From the NCBI GenBank assembly GCA_028015205.1, contig CM051514.1:24072150-24136149 (forward strand): a stretch of DNA of 64,000 bases. The letters are read 5' to 3'. The translations under genes and the position numbers were made by a program. The notes under the pieces are model-generated. The model did no database searches. It saw only the letters and a program-made list of their open reading frames with translations, and was not told the DNA's origin. Source of the stretch: Mytilisepta virgata. Taxonomy: Eukaryota; Mollusca; Bivalvia; Mytilida; Mytilidae. Positions 24,667-37,163 of this stretch are shown here, piece after piece; position 1 is the first letter of the stretch, and each line of letters opens with the position of its first letter.

Positions 24667-24823
24667 CAGGCTAGAGGGTGGGGACTGACCCCCAGGGACC
24701 CAAATGTGGTACTCTGCACTCCGCCATGACCTGATGCATATACCTTCCAAATATCATGAGGCTAGCTCAAAAAACAAAAAAGTTATGTTCCGGACAAAAA
24801 ATTTGATTAGAAGAGGAAGAATA
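24667..24823 (+). repeat. 3' module of C, second copy
   Basis: Second copy of the 160-base module. Its purine tract is cut at AAGAATA by the ACTAG start of the first A element. Confidence 0.8.
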
Positions 24824-25323
24824 ACTAGAATTGCAATTGCGAGCAATAGCAGATGTCGCCCCTGGCAGCCATCTTGAAAATGGCGGCCATTTTGAAAAAA
24901 AAAGTACTGATTGCACACCTTCACATAGTGATCTTACTTTCTGCCAAGTTTCATTCAATTCTATCCATGTCAAGTTTTTCGCCATTTTAACATCATTTTT
25001 CAAAATGGCCGCCAAACGTCTCCAACCGATCGCGATTTTTTTTCATCAGTTTCTTCTTCTAATTGTACTTTACAAACAAGCGAAGTTTAATGAAATTCTA
25101 TGGTACAGTTTTTGAGATATAAACGTTTTAAATTTTCGGAGGGTACCGACCTTTGAATGGTGGCCATCTTGAAAATGGCGGCCATTTCGAAAAAAAAAGT
25201 ATTGATTGCACACCTTCACATAGTGATCTTACTTTCTGCCAAGTTTCATTCAATTCTATCCAGGCATCTCCGAGAACTAAGCCGGACAAAAATCATTGGA
25301 AAGAAAGAATAATAATAATAATA
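24824..25323 (+). mobile_element. A1, 5' part; 3' end not found
   Basis: Starts ACTAGAATTGCAATTGCGAG and then AGATGTCGCCCC, as all A copies do. It has one full and one partial 300-bp core with paired ATGGCGGCCAT motifs, then CCGGACAAAAATCATTGG, GAAA and AAT tracts. A2 begins in its AAT tract. No separate 3' hairpin remains for it. Confidence 0.8.
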
Positions 25324-26084
25324 ACTAGAATTGCAATTGCGAGCAATAGCAGATGTCGCCCCTGGCAGCCATCTAGAAAATGGCGGCCATTTCGAAAAAA
25401 AAGTATTGATTGCACACCTTCACATAGTGATCTTACTTTCTGCCAAGTTTCATTCAATTCTATCCATGTTAAGTTTTTCGCCATTTTAACATCATTTTTC
25501 AAAATGGCCGCCAAACGTCTCCAACCGATCGCCATTTTTTTTCATCAGTTTGTTCTTCTAATTGTACTTTACAAACATACGAAGTTTAATGAAATTCTAT
25601 GGTACAGTTTTCGAGATATAAACGTGTTAAATTACCGATCTATGAATGGCGGCCATCTTGAAAATGGCGGCCATTTTGAAAAAAAAAGTACTGATTGCAC
25701 ACCTTCACATAGTGATCTTACTTTCTGCCAAGTTTCATTCAATTCTATCCATGTTAAGTTTTTCGCCATTTTAACATCATTTTTCAAAATGGCCGCCAAA
25801 CGTCTCCAACCGATCGCCATTTTTTTTCATGAGTTTGTTCTTCTAATTGTACTTTACAAACATACGAAGTTTAATGAAATTCTATGGTACAGTTTTTGAG
25901 ATATAAACGTTTTAAATTTTCGGAGGGTACCGATCTTTGAATGGCGGCCATCTTGAAAATGGCGGCCATTTGGGAAAAAAAAGTATTGATTGCACACCTT
26001 CACATAGTGATCTTACTTTCTGCCAAGTTTCATTCAATTCTATCCAGGCATCTCCGAGAACTAAGCCGGACAAAAATCATTGGA

Positions 26085-26124
<40 letters not shown>

Positions 26125-26192
26125 ATAATAATAATAACAAAGAAACGGAAGAATAACAATATGTCGTCCCGTGACTACGTTCGGGGCGACAT
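25324..26192 (+). mobile_element. A2, complete
   Basis: A-type start, cores, a long (GAAA)n tract, (AAT)n, and the A-type 3' hairpin at 26161-26192 (stem of ATGTCG and CGACAT). Confidence 0.85.
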
Positions 26193-26196
26193 AATA

Positions 26197-26758
26197 ACTA
26201 GAATTGCAATTGCGAGCAATAGCAGATGTCGCCCCTGGCAGCCATCTTGAAAATGGCGGCCATTTTGAAAAAAAAAGTACTGATTGCACACCTTCACATA
26301 GTGATCTTACTTTCTGCCAAGTTTCATTCAATTCTATCGATGTTAAGTTTTTCGCCATTTTAACATCATTTTTCAAAATGGCCGCCAAACGTCTCCAACC
26401 GATCGCCATTTTTTTTCATGAGTTTGTTCTTCTAATTGTACTTTACAAACATACGAAGTTTAATGAAATTCTATGGTACAGTTTTTGAGATATAAACGTT
26501 TTAAATTTTCGGAGGGTACCGATCTTTGAATGGCGGCCATCTTGAAAATGGCGGCCATTTGGGAAAAAAAAGTATTGATTGCACACCTTCACATAGTGAT
26601 CTTACTTTCTGCCAAGTTTCATTCAATTCTATCCAGGCATCTCCGAGAACTAAGCCGGACAAAAATCATTGGAAAGAAAGAAAGAAAGAAAGAATAATAA
26701 TAACAAAGAAACGGAAGAATAACAATATGTCGTCCCGTGACTACGTTCGGGGCGACAT
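26197..26758 (+). mobile_element. A3, complete
   Basis: A-type start and 3' hairpin (26727-26758). It belongs to the subtype with ATCGATGTTAAG, shared with A13. Confidence 0.85.
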
Positions 26759-26964
26759 AACTAGAATTGCAATTGCGAGCAATAGCAGATGTCGCCCCTG
26801 GCAGCCATCTTGAAAATGGCGGCCATTTCGAAAAAAAAAGTATTGATTGCACACCTTCACATAGTGATCTTACTTTCTGCCAAGTTTCATTCAATTCTAT
26901 CCAGGCATCTCCGAGAACTAAGCCGGACAAAAATCATTGGAAAGAAAGAATAATAATAATAATA

Positions 26965-27694
26965 ACTAGGTATGATTGTGATCGCAAGCGAGTCACAAGA
27001 TGTCTCCCAAACCCCCCTTGCCAATATCTAGAGCTTATCAGTAACCCCCTAAATTCCCTTTTGCTCTATTCACCTACAAAATTTCAGAATCCTACCCACC
27101 TAGGTTACAGAGATATCGCAATGTCCTATATAATGACCTTTTCCTGTTTCCATGGAAACAGCGGCCATTTTGATTTTTTTTTTAAGCCCTTTGCAATCGC
27201 CATCATTTAAAACCCCTAAATATCAATTTTCATTGAAATCGAAGCACTTCGAAAGAATTTCGAATTTTGGGCCCGAAAAATCACATTTTCGTAAATAACA
27301 CGAAAACCGTAAATATCGCTTCAAATTTTTTTTTCGTATAATTAAAGAGCACCTTTTGCTCTATTCACCTACAAAATTTCAGAATCCTACCCACCTAGGT
27401 TACTGACATAAAGCAATGTCTCCTATATAATGACCTTTTTCTGTTTCCACGGAAACGGCGGCCATTTTGAAAATTTTAAAAGTCGTTTGCAAAACTTCAG
27501 GTCACCCTTAACATATTCCCAAAGTTTCATATTGATTGGACATTGCATCTTTGAGAAACGTCGCGGACAACATTGAACGGAAAGAAAAAGGAAAGAAGAA
27601 GAAGAAGAAGAAGAAGAAGAAGAAGAAGAAGAAGAATAATAATAAGAAACCGGACAAAAACAATATGTCTCCCAAAACTTTGTTTGGGAGACAT
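26965..27694 (+). mobile_element. B1, complete long form
   Basis: B-type start ACTAGGTATGATTGTGATCG, 5' hairpin GTGATCGC/GCGAGTCAC and AAGATGTCTCCC, then cores with AATGACCTTTT. A (GAA)n tract, ACCGGACAAAAA and the B-type 3' hairpin (27665-27694, stem ATGTCTCCC and GGGAGACAT) follow. Confidence 0.85.
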
Positions 27695-27707
27695 AATAAT
27701 AATAATA

Positions 27708-28183
27708 ACTAGAATTGCAATTGCGAGCAATAGCAGATGTCGCCCCTGGCAGCCATCTTGAAAATGGCGGCCATTTCGAAAAAAAAGTATTGATTGCACA
27801 CCTTCACATAGTGATCTTACTTTCTGCCAAGTTTCATTCAATTCTATCCATGTTAAGTTTTTCGCCATTTTAACATCATTTTTCAAAATGGCCGCCAAAC
27901 GTCTCCAACCGATCGCCATTTTTTTTCATCAGTTTGTTCTTCTAATTGTACTTTACAAACCTACGAAGTTTAATGAAATTCTATGGTACAGTTTTTGAGA
28001 TATAAACGTTTTAAATTTTCGGAGGGTACCGATCTTTGAATGGCGGCCATCTTGAAAATGGCGGCCATTTCGAAAAAAAAAGTATTGATTGCACATCTTC
28101 ACATAGTGATCTTACTTTGTGCCAAGTTTCATTCAATTCTATCCAGGCATCTCCGAGAACTAAGCCGGACAAAAATCATTGGA

Positions 28184-28215
<32 letters not shown>

Positions 28216-28280
28216 ATAATAATAACAAAGAAACGGAAGAATAACAATATGTCGTCCCGTGACTACGTTCGGGGCGACAT
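27708..28280 (+). mobile_element. A5, complete, inside A4
   Basis: A-type start in an AAT tract; 3' hairpin at 28249-28280. Confidence 0.85.
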
Positions 28281-28543
28281 AATAATAACAAAGAAACGGA
28301 AGAATAACAATATGTCGTCCCGTGACTACGTTCGGGGCGACATAACTAGAATTGCAATTGCGAGCAATAGCAGATGTCGCCCCTGGCAGCCATCTTGAAA
28401 ATGGCGGCCATTTCGAAAAAAAAAGTATTGATTGCACACCTTCACATAGTGATCTTACTTTCTGCCAAGTTTCATTCAATTCTATCCAGGCATCTCCGAG
28501 AACTAAGCCGGACAAAAATCATTGGAAAGAAAGAATAATAATA

Positions 28544-29103
28544 ACTAGAATTGCAATTGCGAGCAATAGCAGATGTCGCCCCTGGCAGCCATCTTGAAAA
28601 TGGCGGCCATTTCGAAAAAAAAGTATTGATTGCACACCTTCACATAGTGATCTTACTTTCTGCCAAGTTTCATTCAATTCTATCCATGTTAAGTTTTTCG
28701 CCATTTTAACATCATTTTTCAAAATGGCCGCCAAACGTCTCCAACCGATCGCCATTTTTTTTCATCAGTTTGTTCTTCTAATTGTACTTTACAAACCTAC
28801 GAAGTTTAATGAAATTCTATGGTACAGTTTTTGAGATATAAACGTTTTAAATTTTCGGAGGGTACCGATCTTTGAATGGCGGCCATCTTGAAAATGGCGG
28901 CCATTTCGAAAAAAAAAGTATTGATTGCACATCTTCACATAGTGATCTTACTTTCTGCCAAGTTTCATTCAATTCTATCCAGGCATCTCCGAGAACTAAG
29001 CCGGACAAAAATCATTGGAAAGAAAGAAAGAAAGAATAATAATAATAACAAAGAAACGGAAGAATAACAATATGTCGTCCCGTGACTACGTTCGGGGCGA
29101 CAT
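28544..29103 (+). mobile_element. A7, complete
   Basis: A-type start and 3' hairpin (29072-29103). Confidence 0.85.
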
Positions 29104-29110
29104 AATAATA

Positions 29111-29871
29111 ACTAGAATTGCAATTGCGAGCAATAGCAGATGTCGCCCCTGGTAGCCATCTAGAAAATGGCGGCCATTTCGAAAAAAAAGTATTGATTGC
29201 ACACCTTCACATAGTGATCTTACTTTCTGCCAAGTTTCATTCAATTCTATCCATGTTAAGTTTTTCGCCATTTTAACATCATTTTTCAAAATGGCCGCCA
29301 AACGTCTCCAACCGATCGCCATTTTTTTTCATCAGTTTGTTCTTCTAATTGTACTTTACAAACCTACGAAGTTTAATGAAATTCTATGGTACAGTTTTTG
29401 AGATATAAACGTGTTAAATTACCGATCTATGAATGGCGGCCATCTTGAAAATGGCGGCCATTTTGAAAAAAAAAGTATTGATTGCACACCTTCACATAGT
29501 GATCTTACTTTCTGCCAAGTTTCATTCAATTCTATCGATGTTAAGTTTTTCGCCATTTTAACATCATTTTTCAAAATGGCCGTCAAACGTCTCCAACCGA
29601 TCGCCATTTTTTTTCATCAGTTTGTTCTTCTAATTGTACTTTACAAACCTACGAAGTTTAATGAAATTCTATGGTACAGTTTTTGAGATATAAACGTTTT
29701 AAATTTTCGGAGGGTACCGATCTTTGAATGGCGGCCATCTTGAAAATGGCGGCCATTTCGAAAAAAAAAGTATTGATTGCACATCTTCACATAGTGATCT
29801 TACTTTCTGCCAAGTTTCATTCAATTCTATCCAGGCATCTCCGAGAACTAAGCCGGACAAAAATCATTGGA

Positions 29872-29911
<40 letters not shown>

Positions 29912-29979
29912 ATAATAATAATAACAAAGAAACGGAAGAATAACAATATGTCGTCCCGTGACTACGTTCGGGGCGACAT
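29111..29979 (+). mobile_element. A8, complete; same length as A11
   Basis: 869 bp with the subtype variants CTGGTAGCC and TCTAGAAA and two core units; hairpin 29948-29979. A11 shares these variants and the exact length. Confidence 0.85.
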
Positions 29980-29983
29980 AATA

Positions 29984-30345
29984 ACTAGGTATGATTGTGA
30001 TCGCCAGCGAGTCACAAGATGTCTCCCAAACAAACCCCCATTGCCACTATCTAGAGCTTATCAGAAACCCCCTAAATTCAAATTATTGAAATGTCCTATA
30101 TAATGACCTTTGAAACGGCGGCCATTTTGAAAATTTTAAAAGTCGTTTGCAAAACTTCAGGTCACCCTTAACATATTCCCAAAGTTTCATATTGATTGGA
30201 CATTGCATCTTTGAGAAACGTCGCGGACAACATTGAACGGAAAGAAAAAGGAAAGAAGAAGAAGAAGAAGAAGAAGAAGAAGAAGAATAATAATAAGAAA
30301 CCGGACAAAAACAATATGTCTCCCAAAACTTTGTTTGGGAGACAT
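29984..30345 (+). mobile_element. B2, short form
   Basis: B-type start with GATCGCCAGCG and AACAAACCCCC variants, about 360 bp because most of the core is missing; hairpin 30316-30345. Confidence 0.85.
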
Positions 30346-30542
30346 AACTAGAATTGCAATTGCGAGCAATAGCAGATGTCGCCCCTGGCAGCCATCTTGA
30401 AAATGGCGGCCATTTTGAAAAAAAAAGTTTCGATTGCACACCTTCACATAGTGATCTAACTTTCTGCCAAGTTTCATTCAATTCTATCACGGCATCTCCG
30501 AGAACTAAGCCGGACAAAAATCATTGGAAAGAAAGAATAATA

Positions 30543-31079
30543 ACTAGAATTGCAATTGCGAGCAATAGCAGATGTCGCCCCTGGCAGCCATCTAGAAAAT
30601 GGCGGCCATTTCGAAAAAAAAAGTATTGATTGCACACCTTCACATAGTGATCTTACTTTCTGCCAAGTTTCATTCAATTCTATCCATGTTAAGTTTTTCG
30701 CCATTTTAACATCATTTTTCAAAATGGCCGCCAAACGTCTCCAACCGATCGCCATTTTTTTTCATCAGTTTGTTCTTCTAATTGTACTTTACAAACATAC
30801 GAAGTTTAATGAAATTCTATGGTACAGTTTTTGAGATATAAACGTGTTAAATTACCGATCTATGAATGGCGGCCATCTTGAAAATGGCGGCCATTTTGAA
30901 AAAAAAAGTACTGATTGCACACCTTCACATAGTGATCTTACTTTCTGCCAAGTTTCATTCAATTCTATCCAGGCATCTCCGAGAACTAAGCCGGACAAAA
31001 ATCATTGGAAAGAAAGAATAATAACAAAGAAACGGAAGAATAACAATATGTCGTCCCGTGACTACGTTCGGGGCGACAT
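30543..31079 (+). mobile_element. A10, complete; same length as A12
   Basis: 537 bp, A-type start and hairpin 31048-31079. Confidence 0.85.
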
Positions 31080-31083
31080 AATA

Positions 31084-31820
31084 ACTAGGTATGATTGTGA
31101 TCGCAAGCGAGTCACAAGATGTCTCCCAAACCCCCATTGCCACTATCTAGAGCTTATCAGTAACCCCCTAAATTCCCTTTTGCTCTATTCACCTACAAAA
31201 TTTCAGAATCCTACCCACCTAGGTTACAGAGATATCGCAATGTCCTATATAATGACCTTTTCCTGTTTCCATGGAAACAGCGGCCATTTTGATTTTTTTT
31301 AAGCCCTTTGCAATCGGCATCATTTAAAACCCCTAAATATCAATTTTCATTGAAATCGAAGCACTTCGAAAGAATTTCGAATTTTGGGCCCGAAAAATCA
31401 CATTTTCGTAAATAACGCGAAAACCGTAAATATCGCTTCAAATTTTTTTTTCGTATAATTAAAGAGCACCTTTTGCTCTATTCACCTACAAAATTTCAGA
31501 ATCCTACCCACCTAGGTTACTGACATAAAGCAATGTCTCCTATATAATGACCTTTTTCTGTTTCCACGGAAACGGCAGCCATTTTGAAAATTTTAAAAGT
31601 CGTTTGCAAAACTTCAGGTCACCCTTAACATATTCCCAAAGTTTCATATTGATTGGACATTGCATCTTTGAGAAACGTCGCGGACAACATTGAACGGAAA
31701 GAAAAAGGAAAGAAGAAGAAGAAGAAGAAGAAGAAGAAGAAGAAGAAGAAGAAGAAGAAGAATAATAATAAGAAACCGGACAAAAACAATATGTCTCCCA
31801 AAACTTTGTTTGGGAGACAT
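31084..31820 (+). mobile_element. B3, complete long form
   Basis: B-type start, long core, (GAA)n, hairpin 31791-31820. Confidence 0.85.
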
Positions 31821-31821
31821 A

Positions 31822-33251
31822 ACTAGGTATGATTGTGATCGCAAGCGAGTCACAAGATGTCTCCCAAACCCCCATTGCCACTATCTAGAGCTTATCAGTA
31901 ACCCCCTAAATTCCCTTTTGCTCTATTCACCTACAAAATTTCAGAATCCTACCCACCTAGGTTACAGAGATATCGCAATGTCCTATATAATGACCTTTTC
32001 CTGTTTCCATGGAAACAGCGGCCATTTTGATTTTTTTTAAGCCCTTTGCAATCGCCATCATTTAAAACCCCTAAATATCAATTTTCATTGAAATCGAAGC
32101 ACTTCGAAAGAATTTCGAATTTTGGGCCCGAAAAATCACATTTTCGTAAATAACGCGAAAACCGTAAATATCGCTTCAAATTTTTTTTTCGTATAATTAA
32201 AGAGCACCTTTTGCTCTATTCACCTACAAAATTTCAGAATCCTACCCACCTAGGTTACTGACATAAAGCAATGTCTCCTATATAATGACCTTTTTCTGTT
32301 TCCACGGAAACGGCGGCCATTTTGAAAATTTTAAAAGTCGTTTGCAAAACTTCAGGTCACCCTTAACATATTCCCAAAGTTTCATATTGATTGGACATTG
32401 CATCTTTGAGAAACGTCGCGGACAACATTGAACGGAAAGAAAAAGGAAAGAAGAAGAAGAAGAAGAAGAAGAAGAAGAAGAAGAATAATAACTAGAATTG
32501 CAATTGCGAGCAATAGCAGATGTCGCCCCTGGTAGCCATCTAGAAAATGGCGGCCATTTCGAAAAAAAAGTATTGATTGCACACCTTCACATAGTGATCT
32601 TACTTTCTGCCAAGTTTCATTCAATTCTATCCATGTTAAGTTTTTCGCCATTTTAACATCATTTTTCAAAATGGCCGCCAAACGTCTCCAACCGATCGCC
32701 ATTTTTTTTCATCAGTTTGTTCTTCTAATTGTACTTTACAAACCTACGAAGTTTAATGAAATTCTATGGTACAGTTTTTGAGATATAAACGTGTTAAATT
32801 ACCGATCTATGAATGGCGGCCATCTTGAAAATGGCGGCCATTTTGAAAAAAAAAGTATTGATTGCACACCTTCACATAGTGATCTTACTTTCTGCCAAGT
32901 TTCATTCAATTCTATCGATGTTAAGTTTTTCGCCATTTTAACATCATTTTTCAAAATGGCCGTCAAACGTCTCCAACCGATCGCCATTTTTTTTCATCAG
33001 TTTGTTCTTCTAATTGTACTTTACAAACCTACGAAGTTTAATGAAATTCTATGGTACAGTTTTTGAGATATAAACGTTTTAAATTTTCGGAGGGTACCGA
33101 TCTTTGAATGGCGGCCATCTTGAAAATGGCGGCCATTTCGAAAAAAAAAGTATTGATTGCACATCTTCACATAGTGATCTTACTTTCTGCCAAGTTTCAT
33201 TCAATTCTATCCAGGCATCTCCGAGAACTAAGCCGGACAAAAATCATTGGA

Positions 33252-33291
<40 letters not shown>

Positions 33292-33414
33292 ATAATAATA
33301 ATAACAAAGAAACGGAAGAATAACAATATGTCGTCCCGTGACTACGTTCGGGGCGACATAATAAGAAACCGGACAAAAACAATATGTCTCCCAAAACTTT
33401 TGTTTGGGAGACAT
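31822..33414 (+). mobile_element. B4, split by A11
   Basis: B-type start at 31822. Its GAA/AAT tract is cut at 32491 by A11. The B-type end resumes after 33359 and ends in the hairpin 33384-33414, which has one extra T. Confidence 0.85.
32491..33359 (+). mobile_element. A11, complete, inside B4
   Basis: 869 bp, subtype as A8; hairpin 33328-33359. Flanks differ from those of A8 right at both element ends. Confidence 0.85.
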
Positions 33415-33427
33415 AATAATAATAATA

Positions 33428-34342
33428 ACTAGGTATGATTGTGATCGCCAGCGAGTCACAAGATGTCTCCCAAACAAACCCCCATTGCCACTATCTAGAG
33501 CTTATCAGAAACCCCCTAAATTCAAATTATTGCAATGTCCTATATAATGACCTTTGAAACGGCAGCCATTTTGAAAATTTTAAAAGTCGTTTGCAAAACT
33601 TCAGGTCACCCTTAACATATTCCCAAAGTTTCATATTGATTGGACATTGCATCTTTGAGAAACGTCGCGGACAACATTGAACGGAAAGAAAAAGGAAAGA
33701 AGAAGAAGAAGAAGAAGAAGAAGAAGAAGAAGAAGAAGAAGAAGAACTAGAATTGCAATTGCGAGCAATAGCAGATGTCGCCCCTGGCAGCCATCTAGAA
33801 AATGGCGGCCATTTCGAAAAAAAAAGTATTGATTGCACACCTTCACATAGTGATCTTACTTTCTGCCAAGTTTCATTCAATTCTATCCATGTTAAGTTTT
33901 TCGCCATTTTAACATCATTTTTCAAAATGGCCGCCAAACGTCTCCAACCGATCGCCATTTTTTTTCATCAGTTTGTTCTTCTAATTGTACTTTACAAACA
34001 TACGAAGTTTAATGAAATTCTATGGTACAGTTTTTGAGATATAAACGTGTTAAATTACCGATCTATGAATGGCGGCCATCTTGAAAATGGCGGCCATTTT
34101 GAAAAAAAAAGTACTGATTGCACACCTTCACATAGTGATCTTACTTTCTGCCAAGTTTCATTCAATTCTATCCAGGCATCTCCGAGAACTAAGCCGGACA
34201 AAAATCATTGGAAAGAAAGAATAATAACAAAGAAACGGAAGAATAACAATATGTCGTCCCGTGACTACGTTCGGGGCGACATAATAATAATAAGAAACCG
34301 GACAAAAACAATATGTCTCCCAAAACTTTGTTTGGGAGACAT
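33428..34342 (+). mobile_element. B5, short form, split by A12
   Basis: B-type start with the short-form variants. The (GAA)n tract runs straight into the A12 start at 33746. The B-type end resumes after 34282 and ends in the hairpin 34313-34342. Confidence 0.85.
33746..34282 (+). mobile_element. A12, complete, inside B5
   Basis: 537 bp like A10; inserted at the GAA/AAT border; hairpin 34251-34282. Confidence 0.85.
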
Positions 34343-34343
34343 A

Positions 34344-35428
34344 ACTAGGTATGATTGTGATCGCAAGCGAGTCACAAGATGTCTCCCAAACCCCCATTGC
34401 CACTATCTAGAGCTTATCAGTAACCCCCTAAATTCCCTTTTGCTCTATTCACCTACAAAATTTCAGAATCCTACCCACCTAGGTTACAGAGATATCGCAA
34501 TGTCCTATATAATGACCTTTTCCTGTTTCCATGGAAACAGCGGCCATTTTGATTTTTTTTAAGCCCTTTGCAATCGCCATCATTTAAAACCCCTAAATAT
34601 CAATTTTCATTGAAATCGAAGCACTTCGAAAGAATTTCGAATTTTGGGCCCGAAAAATCACATTTTCGTAAATAACGCGAAAACCGTAAATATCGCTTCA
34701 AATTTTTTTTTCGTATAATTAAAGAGCACCTTTTGCTCTATTCACCTACAAAATTTCAGAATCCTACCCACCTAGGTTACTGACATAAAGCAATGTCTCC
34801 TATATAATGACCTTTTTCTGTTTCCACGGAAACGGCGGCCATTTTGAAAATTTTAAAAGTCGTTTGCAAAACTTCAGGTCACCCTTAACATATTCCCAAA
34901 GTTTCATATTGATTGGACATTGCATCTTTGAGAAACGTCGCGGACAACATTGAACGGAAAGAAAAAGGAAAGAAGAAGAAGAAGAAGAAGAAGAAGAAGA
35001 AGAATAATAACTAGGTATGATTGTGATCGCCAGCGAGTCACAAGATGTCTCCCAAACAAACCCCCATTGCCACTATCTAGAGCTTATCAGAAACCCCCTA
35101 AATTCAAATTATTGCAATGTCCTATATAATGACCTTTGAAACGGCGGCCATTTTGAAAATTTTAAAAGTCGTTTGCAAAACTTCAGGTCACCCTTAACAT
35201 ATTCCCAAAGTTTCATATTGATTGGACATTGCATCTTTGAGAAACGTCGCGGACAACATTGAACGGAAAGAAAAAGGAAAGAAGAAGAAGAAGAAGAAGA
35301 AGAAGAAGAAGAAGAATAATAATAAGAAACCGGACAAAAACAATATGTCTCCCAAAACTTTGTTTGGGAGACATAATAAGAAACCGGACAAAAACAATAT
35401 GTCTCCCAAAACTTTGTTTGGGAGACAT
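34344..35428 (+). mobile_element. B6, split by B7
   Basis: Long-form B cut at 35010. Its 3' end (hairpin 35399-35428) directly follows that of B7. Confidence 0.85.
35010..35374 (+). mobile_element. B7, short form, inside B6
   Basis: B-type start with short-form variants; hairpin 35345-35374. Confidence 0.85.
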
Positions 35429-35498
35429 AATAATAATAATAACAAAGAAACGGAAGAATAACAATATGTCGTCCCGTGACTACGTTCGGGGCGACATA

Positions 35499-36794
35499 AC
35501 TAGGTATGATTGTGATCGCAAGCGAGTCACAAGATGTCTCCCAAACCCCCATTGCCACTATCTAGAGCTTATCAGTAACCCCCTAAATTCCCTTTTGCTC
35601 TATTCACCTACAAAATTTCAGAATCCTACCCACCTAGGTTACAGAGATATCGCAATGTCCTATATAATGACCTTTTCCTGTTTCCATGGAAACAGCGGCC
35701 ATTTTGATTTTTTTTAAGCCCTTTGCAATCGCCATCATTTAAAACCCCTAAATATCAATTTTCATTGAAATCGAAGCACTTCGAAAGAATTTCGAATTTT
35801 GGGCCCGAAAAATCACATTTTCGTAAATAACGCGAAAACCGTAAATATCGCTTCAAATTTTTTTTTCGTATAATTAAAGAGCACCTTTTGCTCTATTCAC
35901 CTACAAAATTTCAGAATCCTACCCACCTAGGTTACTGACATAAAGCAATGTCTCCTATATAATGACCTTTTTCTGTTTCCACGGAAACGGCGGCCATTTT
36001 GAAAATTTTAAAAGTCGTTTGCAAAACTTCAGGTCACCCTTAACATATTCCCAAAGTTTCATATTGATTGGACATTGCATCTTTGAGAAACGTCGCGGAC
36101 AACATTGAACGGAAAGAAAAAGGAAAGAAGAAGAAGAAGAAGAAGAAGAAGAAGAAGAAGAATAATAACTAGAATTGCAATTGCGAGCAATAGCAGATGT
36201 CGCCCCTGGCAGCCATCTTGAAAATGGCGGCCATTTTGAAAAAAAAAGTACTGATTGCACACCTTCACATAGTGATCTTACTTTCTGCCAAGTTTCATTC
36301 AATTCTATCGATGTTAAGTTTTTCGCCATTTTAACATCATTTTTCAAAATGGCCGCCAAACGTCTCCAACCGATCGCCATTTTTTTTCATGAGTTTGTTC
36401 TTCTAATTGTACTTTACAAACATACGAAGTTTAATGAAATTCTATGGTACAGTTTTTGAGATATAAACGTTTTAAATTTTCGGAGGGTACCGATCTTTGA
36501 ATGGCGGCCATCTTGAAAATGGCGGCCATTTTGGAAAAAAAAGTATTGATTGCACACCTTCACATAGTGATCTTACTTTCTGCCAAGTTTCATTCAATTC
36601 TATCCAGGCATCTCCGAGAACTAAGCCGGACAAAAATCATTGGAAAGAAAGAAAGAAAGAATAATAATAATAATAATAATAATAACAAAGAAACGGAAGA
36701 ATAACAATATGTCGTCCCGTGACTACGTTCGGGGCGACATAATAAGAAACCGGACAAAAACAATATGTCTCCCAAAACTTTGTTTGGGAGACAT
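35499..36794 (+). mobile_element. B8, split by A13
   Basis: Long-form B cut at 36168 by A13. The B-type end resumes after 36740, hairpin 36765-36794. Confidence 0.85.
36168..36740 (+). mobile_element. A13, complete, inside B8
   Basis: A-type start and hairpin (36709-36740); subtype as A3, with an expanded AAT tract. Confidence 0.85.
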
Positions 36795-36798
36795 AATA

Positions 36799-37163
36799 AC
36801 TAGGTATGATTGTGATCGCCAGCGAGTCACAAGATGTCTCCCAAACAAACCCCCATTGCCACTATCTAGAGCTTATCAGAAACCCCCTAAATTCAAATTA
36901 TTGCAATGTCCTATATAATGACCTTTGAAACGGCGGCCATTTTGAAAATTTTAAAAGTCGTTTGCAAAACTTCAGGTCACCCTTAACATATTCCCAAAGT
37001 TTCATATTGATTGGACATTGCATCTTTGAGAAACGTCGCGGACAACATTGAACGGAAAGAAAAAGGAAAGAAGAAGAAGAAGAAGAAGAAGAAGAAGAAG
37101 AAGAATAATAATAAGAAACCGGACAAAAACAATATGTCTCCCAAAACTTTGTTTGGGAGACAT
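36799..37163 (+). mobile_element. B9, short form
   Basis: B-type start with short-form variants; hairpin 37134-37163. Confidence 0.85.

Larger units (their letters stand above)
26760..28343 (+). mobile_element. A4, split by B1 and A5
   Basis: Its AAT tract is interrupted at 26965 by B1 and A5. The A-type 3' end then resumes as AATAATAACAAAG...hairpin at 28312-28343, directly after the hairpin of A5. Two A hairpins in a row, 63 bp apart, show that one closes the inner and one the outer element. Confidence 0.85.
30347..35497 (+). mobile_element. A9, split by 4.9 kb of insertions
   Basis: A-type start at 30347, cut in its tract at 30543. Its 3' end is the A hairpin at 35466-35497, which comes directly after two B-type ends. 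Confidence 0.75.

Noticed and set aside
25153..25899. 248-residue open frame and many similar frames to 37 kb
   Set aside because: They are repeated cores and microsatellites of A and B elements; poly-Ser, poly-Leu and poly-Arg runs come from GAA/GAAA tracts.
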